Below, piece by piece: positions 30,206-38,303 of a stretch of DNA of 64,000 nt. Made by a program: the position numbers and the translations under genes. The stretch is from Pseudoxanthomonas dokdonensis. GTDB taxonomy: Bacteria; Pseudomonadota; Gammaproteobacteria; Xanthomonadales; Xanthomonadaceae. The stretch is from positions 1 through 64,000 of the forward strand of contig NZ_LDJL01000006.1 in NCBI RefSeq assembly GCF_001431405.1, given 5' to 3'. The notes under the pieces were generated by a model, which was not told the origin of the DNA, did no database searches, and saw only the letters and a program-made list of their open reading frames with translations. How positions within the stretch are numbered: the first letter of the stretch is position 1; every line of letters starts with the position of its first letter.

Positions 30206-30536
30206 GTGGCTTCCGCGTGGGACTACGTGGGAGAACAACAATTATGGCCGAGCCCGGCCACCGCTGACGTCAAGATAACGCGAGCTGCCGTATAAAGAAG
30301 CGGTCGCGAAGTCGCGGTCACGCAAAGTGACAGGACGACGCGCCCTCGGCCGCTTGGGCCCGTGCGATGCCTGGTACCCGGCGAATCCCGCCACGTGGTA
30401 TCCCCAACGCACGGACCCAAGCGGCCGTTGTATTTCCGCGCGCCATATCGACGACGCGGCAGTCATTGCTGGTCGCGTAACCATCGGCTAACCGAGTCCT
30501 TGCCAGACTGATGGCAAGGACGCACGGTGGTGATGG
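30206..30536. other. Structured non-coding region, possible dispersed repeat or small RNA locus
   Basis: 331 bp without a supportable gene, though several short frames are open on the minus strand. It holds a long hairpin (30347-30427), a perfect 10-bp hairpin (GTCCTTGCCA / TGGCAAGGAC, 30496-30521, loop GACTGA), a TGACGTCA palindrome (30265-30272) and a weak plus-strand promoter-like pair GTCAAG (30269-30274), 16 bp, TATAAA (30291-30296). The sequence reminds me of stretches that recur in xanthomonad genomes; that is recollection, not something shown here. Confidence 0.45.
30347..30427. repeat. Long inverted repeat forming a 20-bp stem
   Basis: Arms 30347-30366 and 30408-30427 pair over 20 positions with a single mismatch (outer part CGGCCGCTTGGG with CCCAAGCGGCCG). 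The 41-nt loop contains smaller self-complementary pieces (GGCG/CGCC, GGTACC). No T-tail follows on either strand, so it is not a standard terminator. It may be a palindromic intergenic element or the core of a structured RNA. Confidence 0.7.
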
Positions 30537-31172
30537 ATGCACGCAGCACAGGGAAGATACGACAAACCTCTGGCATGGACATTGGCGTTGGCCCTGCAGG
30601 CGCTGCTGTTGGCGTTGTTGTGGCGAATGCCGACGCTCAACGCCGAGCGCCGTGGCATTGCTGGTGAGCCCACCCGCATCCGGCTGTCATGGCTGGCGCG
30701 CCCCGCTCCGCCGCCACCCATGCCGCAGCAACCGGCCGAGCCGGCAGCGCCGGCAATGGCCGGCCCCGCGCCACCCCGCAATCCGGACAGGCCCCGGCCG
30801 AGCCGGGTTCCGTCGCCGCCGCCAGCAGCAACCGCAACAGAGCCGCCGGCGTCCGCCTCCGACTACAGCGCGCGCGCCCGCGACTGGGCGCAGCGGCAGA
30901 AGCCGTCGTTGTTCGCGCCGGAGCCGCTGGCCAACCGCAAGCCACGCCTGCCCGGCGGCGAGGCACCGGAACGGTTCCGGATGAAGCCACCGCCTTCAGC
31001 GAAGGCGGTGCTGGACGGGATCGGCGAGCTGTTTGGCGGCCGCGGCTATTCGCAGGGCCCGTGCCCGGAGATCCGCCGCCAGGCCGAGGCCTGGAAGACC
31101 GATACCTCCGAGCAGGGCCGGGCACGGCTGGCCCACGAACTGGAGCGCGAACGCCGCCATTGCCGGCCGTAG
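30537..31172 (+). CDS. Proline-rich membrane-anchored protein of unknown function
   Basis: 211 residues from ATG 30537. One N-terminal membrane segment (about 14-30), then a Pro/Ala-rich periplasmic linker (about 50-110), then a basic, helical C-terminal part with two Cys (GPCPEIRR and the terminal RRHCRP). The layout resembles TonB-type energy transducers, but I cannot see a TonB C-terminal domain. A second protein with the same layout is at 59481-60347. Function unknown. Confidence 0.75.
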   Translation: MHAAQGRYDKPLAWTLALALQALLLALLWRMPTLNAERRGIAGEPTRIRLSWLARPAPPPPMPQQPAEPAAPAMAGPAPPRNPDRPRPSRVPSPPPAATATEPPASASDYSARARDWAQRQKPSLFAPEPLANRKPRLPGGEAPERFRMKPPPSAKAVLDGIGELFGGRGYSQGPCPEIRRQAEAWKTDTSEQGRARLAHELERERRHCRP

Positions 31173-31300
31173 TGAACAAACTGGAACCGGAACAATTACT
31201 TGCCTTGAACCGGGCCACCGGCAACGTTAGGCTGTAAACGTTTCCACGTTGTCCGTCTGCTTCTCCTCCCTCCGCGTCGCCCGCCACCGTTGCCGTTTCC

Positions 31301-32215
31301 ATGCCTGCTTCCATGCGTCCACTGCTCTGCCATTCCGCCAGCCTAATTGTGCTTTTGACCACTTTTAATGCGAGCGCGATGGTCCCGGACAACACCAAAT
31401 CGGCGGCCTCGCTGGCGGTGGTTAAGTCGGTTGGCAAGCCAGCGCCGGTGGCCAAGGCGCAGTTGTTCGACAAGCACGGCACGCCGCAGATACGCAAACC
31501 GCAGGTCGCCATCGAAGCCGCACCGCAGGCCCCGCACTGGAGCGGCGGCGGCGAGTTCGGCTACGCCTCGGCCAAGGGCAACAGCAATACCGAAAGCCTC
31601 AACGGCAAGCTCGACTTCAAGTATTCACAGGGCCTGTGGAAGCACAGCGCCAACGTCACCGCGCTGCGTTCCAGCTCCGAGTACATGCGGATCGACGACG
31701 ACGGCAGCGTCCACAGCGGCAGCAACACCACCGCCAACCGTTACGCGCTGGGCATCAACAGCGGCTATTCGATGGACGAACGCGGCACCTTGAATGCCAC
31801 CTACCGCCAGGAAAAAGACGACTTCGGCAGCTTCAGCCGGCAGCGCTCGCTGGCCTTCAGCTACGGCAACCGGGTTGTCGACGGCGACCGGGTGCAACTG
31901 GATCTGCAGTTCGGGCCCGGCTACCGCCGTGCCTACGACACGGTCCAGCAACGCATGGAAGCCAGTGTCATCGGCCGGGGCCTGGCCGACTTCCGGGTCG
32001 GCCTGACCGACAACACCGAAGTGGTCAACAAACTGCTGGTCGAATCGGGCAAGTACAACACCTTCGCCCAGAACGATCTGGGCGTGTCGGTGACCATGAA
32101 CTCACATCTGGCCCTGAAAGCCGGCTGGCAGGCGCGCCACAACAGCGACGTCGAAGCCGATGACAAGCGCACCGACACCCTGACCACGATGAACGTGGTC
32201 TACCGCTTCAAATAA
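31301..32215 (+). CDS. DUF481 (YdiY-like) outer-membrane protein, first of two
   Basis: 304 residues. Signal peptide ending near NASA (about residue 26), a spacer of about 60 residues, then a DUF481 beta-barrel with the family pattern GEFGYASAKGNSNTE at its start and repeated amphipathic strands, ending in VVYRFK. ATG at 31301. DUF481 proteins are predicted outer-membrane proteins of unknown function, related to E. coli YdiY. The next gene is a shorter homologue. Confidence 0.88.
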   Translation: MPASMRPLLCHSASLIVLLTTFNASAMVPDNTKSAASLAVVKSVGKPAPVAKAQLFDKHGTPQIRKPQVAIEAAPQAPHWSGGGEFGYASAKGNSNTESLNGKLDFKYSQGLWKHSANVTALRSSSEYMRIDDDGSVHSGSNTTANRYALGINSGYSMDERGTLNATYRQEKDDFGSFSRQRSLAFSYGNRVVDGDRVQLDLQFGPGYRRAYDTVQQRMEASVIGRGLADFRVGLTDNTEVVNKLLVESGKYNTFAQNDLGVSVTMNSHLALKAGWQARHNSDVEADDKRTDTLTTMNVVYRFK

Positions 32216-32314
32216 GGCCGCAGCGGCCGGCCACGGCGCCATGACGCCGCGAAACGACCGCATCGAATAAATGTGATTTTGTTGGGATTCATTGCGCGCT
32301 GCACAGAATCCCGC

Positions 32315-32341
32315 CTCCGGTCTTTTGGCCGGCTTTTTTTT
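32315..32341 (+). terminator. Intrinsic terminator between the two DUF481 genes
   Basis: CCGGTC-TTTT-GGCCGG (32317-32332, one G-T pair) followed by C and eight T. It ends 22 bp before the downstream ATG, so it either ends the first transcript or acts as a leader attenuator for the second gene. Confidence 0.8.
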
Positions 32342-32363
32342 ATTCGAAAAACAGGGAGTCACC

Positions 32364-33086
32364 ATGAAGAAGACCGCAATCGCGCTGATCGCCGCATCGG
32401 CACTTGCCGCACCACTGATCGCCACCGCCGCCGAAGGCGACAGCAGCCAATGGACCGGCAACGGCGAACTGGGCCTGGCGGTTTCCAAGGGCAACACCGA
32501 CAGCGAGACTTTCGTCGGCAAGCTCAACATGCTGCAGGAAAATGCCCAGTGGAAGAACGCGTTCGGTGCATCGTTCCTGTACGGCAAGGATGACGACGAG
32601 GAAAACGCCCGTCGCTACGAACTGTATGGCACCAGCGGCTACCGGCTGAGTGACCGCAGCTATGTGTTTGGCTCGCTGCGCAACGAGCGCGACCACTTCA
32701 CCTCCTATGAGTACCAGTGGACCGCCGCCGCCGGCTATGGTTACGAAGCAATCAAGACCGATGCCACCCACCTGACCTTTGAAATCGGCCCGGGTTACCG
32801 CTGGTCGAAACTGCAGGACGTGCAGGACCACCGCAACGGCGCCATCGGCCGTGGCTACATGGATTTCGCGACCAAGCTGACCGATACCACGTCGCTGATC
32901 GATACCTTCCTGATCGAGTCCGGCAGCGACAACACCTTCCTCAGCAACGTGTTCGGCCTGCAGGTGCAGATGAGCGACGCGCTGGCATTGAAAGCCGGCC
33001 TGGAAACCCGCTACAACTCCGACGTCCAGCCCGGCATCAAGAAGACCGACAACCTGACCACCGTCAACGTGGTGTACGGCTTCTGA
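32364..33086 (+). CDS. DUF481 (YdiY-like) outer-membrane protein, second of two
   Basis: 240 residues from ATG 32364 (GGGAG 7 bp upstream). Signal peptide residues 1-22 (TAAEG), then a barrel with the same opening pattern as its neighbour (GELGLAVSKGNTDSE) and matching later segments: GPGYR, an IGRG-type motif, and an ending NLTTVNVVYGF against TLTTMNVVYRF. The two proteins are clear paralogues. Terminators stand on both sides, so it is probably its own unit or read through in part. Confidence 0.9.
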   Translation: MKKTAIALIAASALAAPLIATAAEGDSSQWTGNGELGLAVSKGNTDSETFVGKLNMLQENAQWKNAFGASFLYGKDDDEENARRYELYGTSGYRLSDRSYVFGSLRNERDHFTSYEYQWTAAAGYGYEAIKTDATHLTFEIGPGYRWSKLQDVQDHRNGAIGRGYMDFATKLTDTTSLIDTFLIESGSDNTFLSNVFGLQVQMSDALALKAGLETRYNSDVQPGIKKTDNLTTVNVVYGF

Positions 33087-33129
33087 TCGGTGTCAATGCC
33101 AATTGCTGCGCAGCACTGGCAGCAGCCAG

Positions 33130-33158
33130 AAAAAAGCCCGGTCAGACCGGGCTTTTTT
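33130..33158. terminator. Bidirectional intrinsic terminator
   Basis: AAAAAAGCCCGGTC-A-GACCGGGCTTTTTT, a fully symmetrical hairpin with T-runs on both strands. It separates the plus-strand DUF481 gene from the convergent minus-strand lipoprotein gene. Confidence 0.92.
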
Positions 33159-33188
33159 CGTGCCGTCACGACCAGTAGCAGCCCGCAC

Positions 33189-33677
33189 TCAGGCATCGGC
33201 CCCGTATTGCACGCGCTTGTTGATGAAATAGCCGATCAGCTTCCAGCTCGCCTGCTCTCTCTGCATCACCACCTTTTCGGTGACGGTGACTTTTCCAGCG
33301 CTATCCTTGAACTGCACCAGCACGTACTCGCCCGGCGGGACATTCACGTCTATCCGCGGGCTGAAACCAAACCCTTCCAGGGTCCGCTGCTGCGGCGTCC
33401 CGAAGGTCTTGCTGGCCAGCTTCAGCATGTTCACCCAGGCAAACTCGCTGCTCTGATCGCGTAATGCGGAACCTGCCATGCGCCAGGTCTTCTCGAACTG
33501 CTTACGGTCAATCATCTGCAGATACATCCGCGCTGCCTGCTCTGCTTCAAGCTGCTGCTCGCGGTTACCGCTGGTGGGCTCGGGCAGGTCCTGGTTGGCG
33601 GACGGGTTGAATGACACGGTGCAGCCAGGCAGTGTCATCAGCAACAGCAGAAGTAAACCGGCAAGACGTTGCTTCAA
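33189..33677 (-). CDS. DUF4019 family lipoprotein
   Basis: About 162 residues, starting at TTG 33677 with AGGGA 7 bp upstream; an upstream in-frame start would add a non-signal leader. Lipobox LPGC near residue 17. The DUF4019 pattern is present: YLQMIDRKQFEKTW, then RTLEGF, PPGEYVLVQF and a closing WKLIGYFINK. Members are secreted or periplasmic proteins of unknown function. Convergent with the DUF481 pair. Confidence 0.8.
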   Translation of the reverse strand: MKQRLAGLLLLLLMTLPGCTVSFNPSANQDLPEPTSGNREQQLEAEQAARMYLQMIDRKQFEKTWRMAGSALRDQSSEFAWVNMLKLASKTFGTPQQRTLEGFGFSPRIDVNVPPGEYVLVQFKDSAGKVTVTEKVVMQREQASWKLIGYFINKRVQYGADA

Positions 33678-33794
33678 GGGGCAATCCCTGTCTGCAAGAA
33701 ACTGGTCGACACAGCCTAACCGGACGCCCGCCATCATTCCCGACCCTGCTGGCGATTCATTCCGCCGCTTGCGGCCGTTCGGGGTGGATCCCCG

Positions 33795-34712
33795 CTACTC
33801 GATGCCCTGCAGCAACTCGCCGGCACCCTGGGCCAGCAACTGGCCCGCCACGCGCTGGCCGAGTGCGTCGGTGTCGCTGGCTGCTGCGCTGGCTTCGGCA
33901 CGGATCAGCCGGCCGTCGCTGACCGAGCCGACCATGCCGGCCAGGTGCACGCGCTCTGCGCTCAGCTGCGCGAACGCGGCCACCGGCACGTGGCAACTGC
34001 CGTGCAGGGCACGGTTGAGGGCGCGTTCGGCTTCGACGCAGGTGCGGGTGTCGGCGTCATCGAGGGCGGCGAACCAATGCGCGCTGGCGTCATCGCCGAA
34101 GCGGCATTCGACGGCGATCGCGCCCTGCGCCGGGGCCGGCAGCCAGTCCGGGGCCAGCAGGCGCTCGCGGATGCGGGCGTCCAGGCCCAGCCGCTGCAGG
34201 CCGGCGCAGGCCAGGATGATGGCGTCGTATTCACCGGCGTCGAGTTTGGCCAGTCGCGTGTTGACGTTGCCGCGCAGATCGCTGACCAGCAGATCCGGAC
34301 GCCGCGCGCGCAGTTGCGCGTGGCGACGCAGCGAGGAAGTACCAACGCGTGCGCCTGGCGGCAGCTCGGCCAGTCGCGCATGGCGATTGCTGACAAATGC
34401 GTCGGCGTAATCGGCACGGGCCAGGATCGCCGGCAGGGCGAACGGGCCTTCCAGTTCCATCGGCACGTCCTTCAGCGAATGCACCGCGCAATCGGCCTCG
34501 CCGCGCAGCATCGCCAGCTCCAGTTCCTTCAGGAACAGGCCCTTGCCGCCGATCGCCGCCAGTGAGCGGTCCAGTACTTCGTCGCCGCGGGTGCTCATCG
34601 GCACCAGTTCGACCCGCAATCCGGGATGGGCCAGGCGCAGGCGGTCGGCGACGTGTTCGCTCTGCCACAGGGCGAGCGGGCTTTTGCGGGTGGCGATGCG
34701 GAGCGTGGTCAT
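33795..34712 (-). CDS. hemC: Hydroxymethylbilane synthase (porphobilinogen deaminase)
   Basis: Polymerises four porphobilinogens to hydroxymethylbilane in heme synthesis. 305 residues with [31 protein letters not shown], the phosphate/cofactor Arg residues in [11 protein letters not shown] and [10 protein letters not shown], and the dipyrromethane-binding Cys in [15 protein letters not shown] at 34712. algR lies 69 bp upstream, as in Pseudomonas. Confidence 0.98.
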   Translation of the reverse strand: MTTLRIATRKSPLALWQSEHVADRLRLAHPGLRVELVPMSTRGDEVLDRSLAAIGGKGLFLKELELAMLRGEADCAVHSLKDVPMELEGPFALPAILARADYADAFVSNRHARLAELPPGARVGTSSLRRHAQLRARRPDLLVSDLRGNVNTRLAKLDAGEYDAIILACAGLQRLGLDARIRERLLAPDWLPAPAQGAIAVECRFGDDASAHWFAALDDADTRTCVEAERALNRALHGSCHVPVAAFAQLSAERVHLAGMVGSVSDGRLIRAEASAAASDTDALGQRVAGQLLAQGAGELLQGIE

Positions 34713-34781
34713 GCCGCCATTATCCCGCAGCCGGCGCCGGAGCGCTTGGCCGACGTCGGCGGCAATTCCGCTGGCGGGGCT

Positions 34782-35516
34782 TTACAGGTGCTTGATGGTG
34801 TCGCGCAGGCTGGCCACGCAGCGACGGCTGACTTCCAGCGGGGTCTTGCCGTGGCGCAGTATCGCCTGCACATGGCCCTCGTTGGAGCGGCGTAGTTCGA
34901 TCAGTTCGTGGCGGGCGACCAGGCAGTTGCGATGGATGCGCACGAAGCGGCCGTTGAACTCTTCTTCCAGCGACTTCAGCGATTCCTCGATCAGGTCCTC
35001 GCCGCGCACATGGTGGACGACCACGTACTTCTCTTCCGCCTGCAGGTAATGGATCTCGTCAATCGGAATCAATCGCAGGCTGCCGCGCAGGCGCGCGCAC
35101 AGGTGGCTGCGTGCCTGCTGTTCGCTGCTGGCGGCGGGCGAATGGTTATCGCGGCCGGCCATGAAGGTGCGCGCGCGATCCAGCGCCGCGGCCAGCCGCT
35201 CGCTGCGGATCGGCTTCATCAGATAATCGATGGCGGCCGCCTCGAACGCCGACAGCGCGTGATCGTCATAGGCGGTGCAGAACACCACTGCCGGACGCGG
35301 CTCGAACGCGGCCAGGTGGCGCGCCGCTTCCATGCCATCGACACCCGGCATCGCGATGTCCAGCAGCACCACGTCGGGCTGGTGCTCGGCGCAGGCCTGC
35401 AACGCGGACAATCCGTTGTCGGCTTCTGCGACCAGTTCGACCCCCGGCTGCTCCGCCAGCAGCATGCGCAGGCGTTCGCGCGCCAGCGGTTCGTCGTCTG
35501 CAATGACTACTTTCAC
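34782..35516 (-). CDS. algR: LytTR-family response regulator AlgR
   Basis: DNA-binding two-component regulator, 244 residues, GTG start at 35516. Receiver domain with acidic pocket ADDEP, phospho-acceptor in VVLLDIAMPG (about residue 53) and Lys in LMKPI; a Gln/Ser-rich linker; LytTR domain (about 140-240) with EEKYVVVHH and RIHRNCLV. In Pseudomonas AlgR controls alginate and type IV pili and its kinase gene algZ is adjacent. Here no kinase gene is next to it in the window. Confidence 0.92.
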   Translation of the reverse strand: MKVVIADDEPLARERLRMLLAEQPGVELVAEADNGLSALQACAEHQPDVVLLDIAMPGVDGMEAARHLAAFEPRPAVVFCTAYDDHALSAFEAAAIDYLMKPIRSERLAAALDRARTFMAGRDNHSPAASSEQQARSHLCARLRGSLRLIPIDEIHYLQAEEKYVVVHHVRGEDLIEESLKSLEEEFNGRFVRIHRNCLVARHELIELRRSNEGHVQAILRHGKTPLEVSRRCVASLRDTIKHL

Positions 35517-35603
35517 GAGTCCCGTCCCTTCATGGTGATCCCATCACGATGAACTCCCTGCGCGCCAGCCACGGCCAGCATCGCCGACGCGGTGAACTAC
35601 TTT

Positions 35604-36287
35604 CTACAACGCAAACTGTTGCGAAATCCAGTCGCCCAGCGCGCGGATCTCTTCGGCGCAGACCTGGTGGGCCATCGGGTAATCATGCCATTCGACCGTG
35701 AAACCCAGTGCCTGCAACGCCTGCGCACTGCGCTGGCCGTAGCTGAAAGGCACCACCGGATCGCCGCTGCCGTGGGCCATGAACACCGGTTGCGAGACTG
35801 CCGCCGACTGCACTACGGATGCGGCCTGGTTGGCGTCGGGCAGGTAGGCCGACAACACGATCAACCCGGCCAGCGGCTCGCGCCGGCGCAGGCCGACGGC
35901 CAGGGTCATCGCCCCGCCCTGGGAAAAACCGGCCAGCAGGATGCGGTTGGCGGCGATACCGCGCGCCTGTTCGCGTGCGATCAGGGCTTCAATCTGCAGC
36001 GCCGATTCGGCCACGCCTGCACTGTCGGCGCGGTCGGGAAAATCCATGCCGACGATGTCGTACCAGGCACGCATGCGCATGCCATTGTTGATGCTGACCG
36101 GGCGTACCGCTGCATGCGGGAACACGAACCGCAGCGCCGGCCAGTCCTTGCGCACCAGTTCCGGGACGATTGGCGCGAAGTCATTGCCATCGGCGCCCAG
36201 TCCATGCAGCCAGATTACGGTCCAGGCCGGATCCGGCCCGGTTTCAAGCTCGACGGTTTCGAGCAGTGCTTGCTGTGCGATATCCAT
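35604..36287 (-). CDS. Carboxylesterase/phospholipase of the alpha/beta-hydrolase fold
   Basis: 227 residues from ATG 36287, the size of P. fluorescens carboxylesterase II. The opening VIWLHGLGADGNDF holds the oxyanion region, GFSQGG the nucleophile Ser, HGSGDPVVP the Asp, and YPMAHQV the His. Likely hydrolyses short-chain acyl esters or acyl-thioesters on proteins. ATG at 36287 is preferred over an upstream in-frame start because family proteins begin close to this point. Confidence 0.92.
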   Translation of the reverse strand: MDIAQQALLETVELETGPDPAWTVIWLHGLGADGNDFAPIVPELVRKDWPALRFVFPHAAVRPVSINNGMRMRAWYDIVGMDFPDRADSAGVAESALQIEALIAREQARGIAANRILLAGFSQGGAMTLAVGLRRREPLAGLIVLSAYLPDANQAASVVQSAAVSQPVFMAHGSGDPVVPFSYGQRSAQALQALGFTVEWHDYPMAHQVCAEEIRALGDWISQQFAL

Positions 36288-36334
36288 GCCGGCATTGTCG
36301 CCGCTGTGGCGGCCCGACACCACCGGCAGGGCTA

Positions 36335-36679
36335 TCAGCGTTTGCCGCGCGCCTTGACCGCGACCGGCGCGGTCGCGCTGGGGTCCAGGTTCTTGACCAG
36401 ATTGCTCAACTCGACCGCCGAAAAGCTGCCGTCACCGTCGATATCCAGCGAACCTTTCTGGCTGCGCTGCAGTGCCTGGTGTTGCAGATAGACCTCTTCA
36501 CCCACTGCGGGCGGGCGCTTCTGGCTGCACAGTTTGGCCGGCAGGCGCAGCACGCTGGTGCCGGAGCGGCGCCAGTTCTGGTTGGGGACCAACCTGCTCA
36601 ATGCGGCACTGTCCAGGCGGATTTCGACCTGGCCATCCGAGATTTCAGCGCAGGTGCCGATGCCGATGTCATAACTCAC
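36335..36679 (-). CDS. Small protein with a single EF-hand-like loop, unknown function
   Basis: 114 residues from GTG 36679, which follows CAGGAG with good spacing; the longer open frame upstream lacks a ribosome site. Near the C-terminus DIDGDGSFSAVEL is a canonical EF-hand loop (D-x-D-x-D-G, Glu at position 12), so calcium binding is likely. A Cys lies at position about 8 and another in KLCSQKR. No signal peptide is visible. I do not recognise a family. Confidence 0.7.
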   Translation of the reverse strand: MSYDIGIGTCAEISDGQVEIRLDSAALSRLVPNQNWRRSGTSVLRLPAKLCSQKRPPAVGEEVYLQHQALQRSQKGSLDIDGDGSFSAVELSNLVKNLDPSATAPVAVKARGKR

Positions 36680-37199
36680 ACGCGTTCTCCTGATTGGGGT
36701 TTCCCGGCACGGATGCCTTGCGGAAACCGGTACGGCCGCCACGCGGGCGCGCGCAGGCCAGTAAATCGCCCCCGGCAAGTCATGGTGGACAAGGTCATGC
36801 CGGGTGCTGGCAACGCCGCGCCACACAGGTGTCCGCAGCAGCGTCGAATAAGACAGGAGGCGGCCTTCGCGCCTCGCGCGTGGGCCAGCTCGGGAGGCCG
36901 TCACACACGGCTATCCAGTCAGTATGCACGTTTTGGGTGCGATTACCTGTGCCGGAATACCCGGACAACAGGCCCGCAAGCGCGTGCCAAGCCATCAGAT
37001 GCGGGCGAAATCATCAAAAACAAGCCATCATCCGGGCCAACCCGCCGATTTGAATGGTATCCACCGCCGTTAGCCGCTAGCATCAAGCCGTTCACACTTT
37101 CCGGCGTTGCCCCCGCCAGCCATCACGCCTGTGGTCGCGCTGTCGCCGTTTTCGCTCCTTTCCGCGCTTCTGCCATCCCGGCACGCTTCCTGGAGCCCC
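36680..37199. other. 520-bp divergent intergenic region
   Basis: Between the EF-hand gene (leftward) and the methyltransferase gene (rightward). Short frames are open but none has a ribosome site or recognisable product. I see no terminator, tandem repeat or convincing promoter pair; base composition is lower in GC than the flanks in 36930-37080. Confidence 0.4.
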
Positions 37200-37868
37200 A
37201 TGTCGACCTATCTCACCCGCCGCATCGAACTGCGGATCGGCGAACTCGATTTCAGCCTGGATGCGCTGCAGGACCTGCAGCAGTTCGACGATGCCGACGG
37301 CGCCGCCGCGCGCGCTGGCATCTCCTCGGCACTGTGGCCGTTGTTCGGCCAGGCATGGCCGGCCGGCAGCGTATTGGCCAATTACATGGCGGATTTCGAG
37401 GTCGGCGGCATGCGCATTCTCGAAATCGGCTGCGGCCTGGCCTTGTCCAGCCTGGTCCTGCAGCAACGTGGCGCCGACATCACCGCCAGCGATCACCATC
37501 CGCTGGCCGAGGCATTCCTGCAACGCAATGCCAGGCTCAACCAGCTGGCGCTGGTGCCGTACCAGGATCTGCCATGGGAAATCGCCAACCACACCCTTGG
37601 ACGGTTTGATCTGATCATCGGCAGCGACGTGTTGTACGAACGCGGCCATGCCGCCGGCATCGCCGCGCTGGTGCAACAGCATTCGCAACCGTCGATGCAG
37701 ATCGTGATCAGTGATCCCGGTCGTGGCAACAGCAACCACTTCAGCCGTGCGCTGGCGCTACAGGGATTCCGGGTGGACGAACAGCGGCTGCGCTTCAATG
37801 CCAGCGACAGCCTGCCGTTCAAGGGGCGGTTGCTGCATTACCGGCGGGACGCACCGGCGACGGCCTGA
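37200..37868 (+). CDS. SAM-dependent methyltransferase (METTL-type lysine methyltransferase family)
   Basis: 222 residues from ATG 37200. SAM-binding motif I ILEIGCGLALSSLVL, acidic post-I DITASDHHP, and DLIIGSDVLYE, the arrangement of the METTL21/ETFB-lysine methyltransferase group, preceded by SSALWPLFGQAWPAG typical of that family. Target protein unknown. It appears monocistronic and convergent with the receiver gene. Confidence 0.85.
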   Translation: MSTYLTRRIELRIGELDFSLDALQDLQQFDDADGAAARAGISSALWPLFGQAWPAGSVLANYMADFEVGGMRILEIGCGLALSSLVLQQRGADITASDHHPLAEAFLQRNARLNQLALVPYQDLPWEIANHTLGRFDLIIGSDVLYERGHAAGIAALVQQHSQPSMQIVISDPGRGNSNHFSRALALQGFRVDEQRLRFNASDSLPFKGRLLHYRRDAPATA

Positions 37869-37931
37869 CGCTTGACCGGAGTGGTTACCGGCCAGTCGTC
37901 GGCGATCATCGTCGCCGGCCACCCGGGATGC

Positions 37932-38303
37932 TCAAACCGCCGGGGTTTCGCCAGCGCCATCGATCAACGCCAGCAACTGCGGAATCCGGTAAGGCTTGGG
38001 CAGGAACAGCGCTCCTTCGGGAATCGGCGGCAGCTGCGCGCGGGCGTAACCGGAGGACAGGATGAAGCGCGCCTGCGGTTGCTGGCGCGCCGCTTCCTCG
38101 GCCAGGGTAATGCCGCTGACGCCCCCGGGCATGCTGATATCGCTGATGATCACGTCGAACGTCTGCTCCGCCAGCATCGGCAACGCCTGGTTGCCGTCTT
38201 CGGCGGTGGCGACCTGGAAGCCCATGTCGGCCAGCGCATCGCCGATCATCATCCGCAACAGTTCTTCGTCTTCAACCAGCAACAGCCGTATTGCTTCAGC
38301 CAC
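37932..38303 (-). CDS. Single-domain response regulator (receiver only)
   Basis: 123 residues from GTG 38303. A CheY-like receiver with acidic pocket VEDEE, phospho-acceptor in VIISDISMPG (about residue 53), the conserved Ser and Lys (SSGYA, PKPY). No output domain. Its start overlaps the stop of the upstream kinase by 8 bp, so kinase and receiver are translationally coupled and very likely a phosphotransfer pair. Confidence 0.93.
   Translation of the reverse strand: MAEAIRLLLVEDEELLRMMIGDALADMGFQVATAEDGNQALPMLAEQTFDVIISDISMPGGVSGITLAEEAARQQPQARFILSSGYARAQLPPIPEGALFLPKPYRIPQLLALIDGAGETPAV

Noticed and set aside
30242-30542. Short minus-strand open frames in the structured region
   Set aside because: Three overlapping frames are equally open, none has a ribosome site, and the palindromes explain the conservation better.
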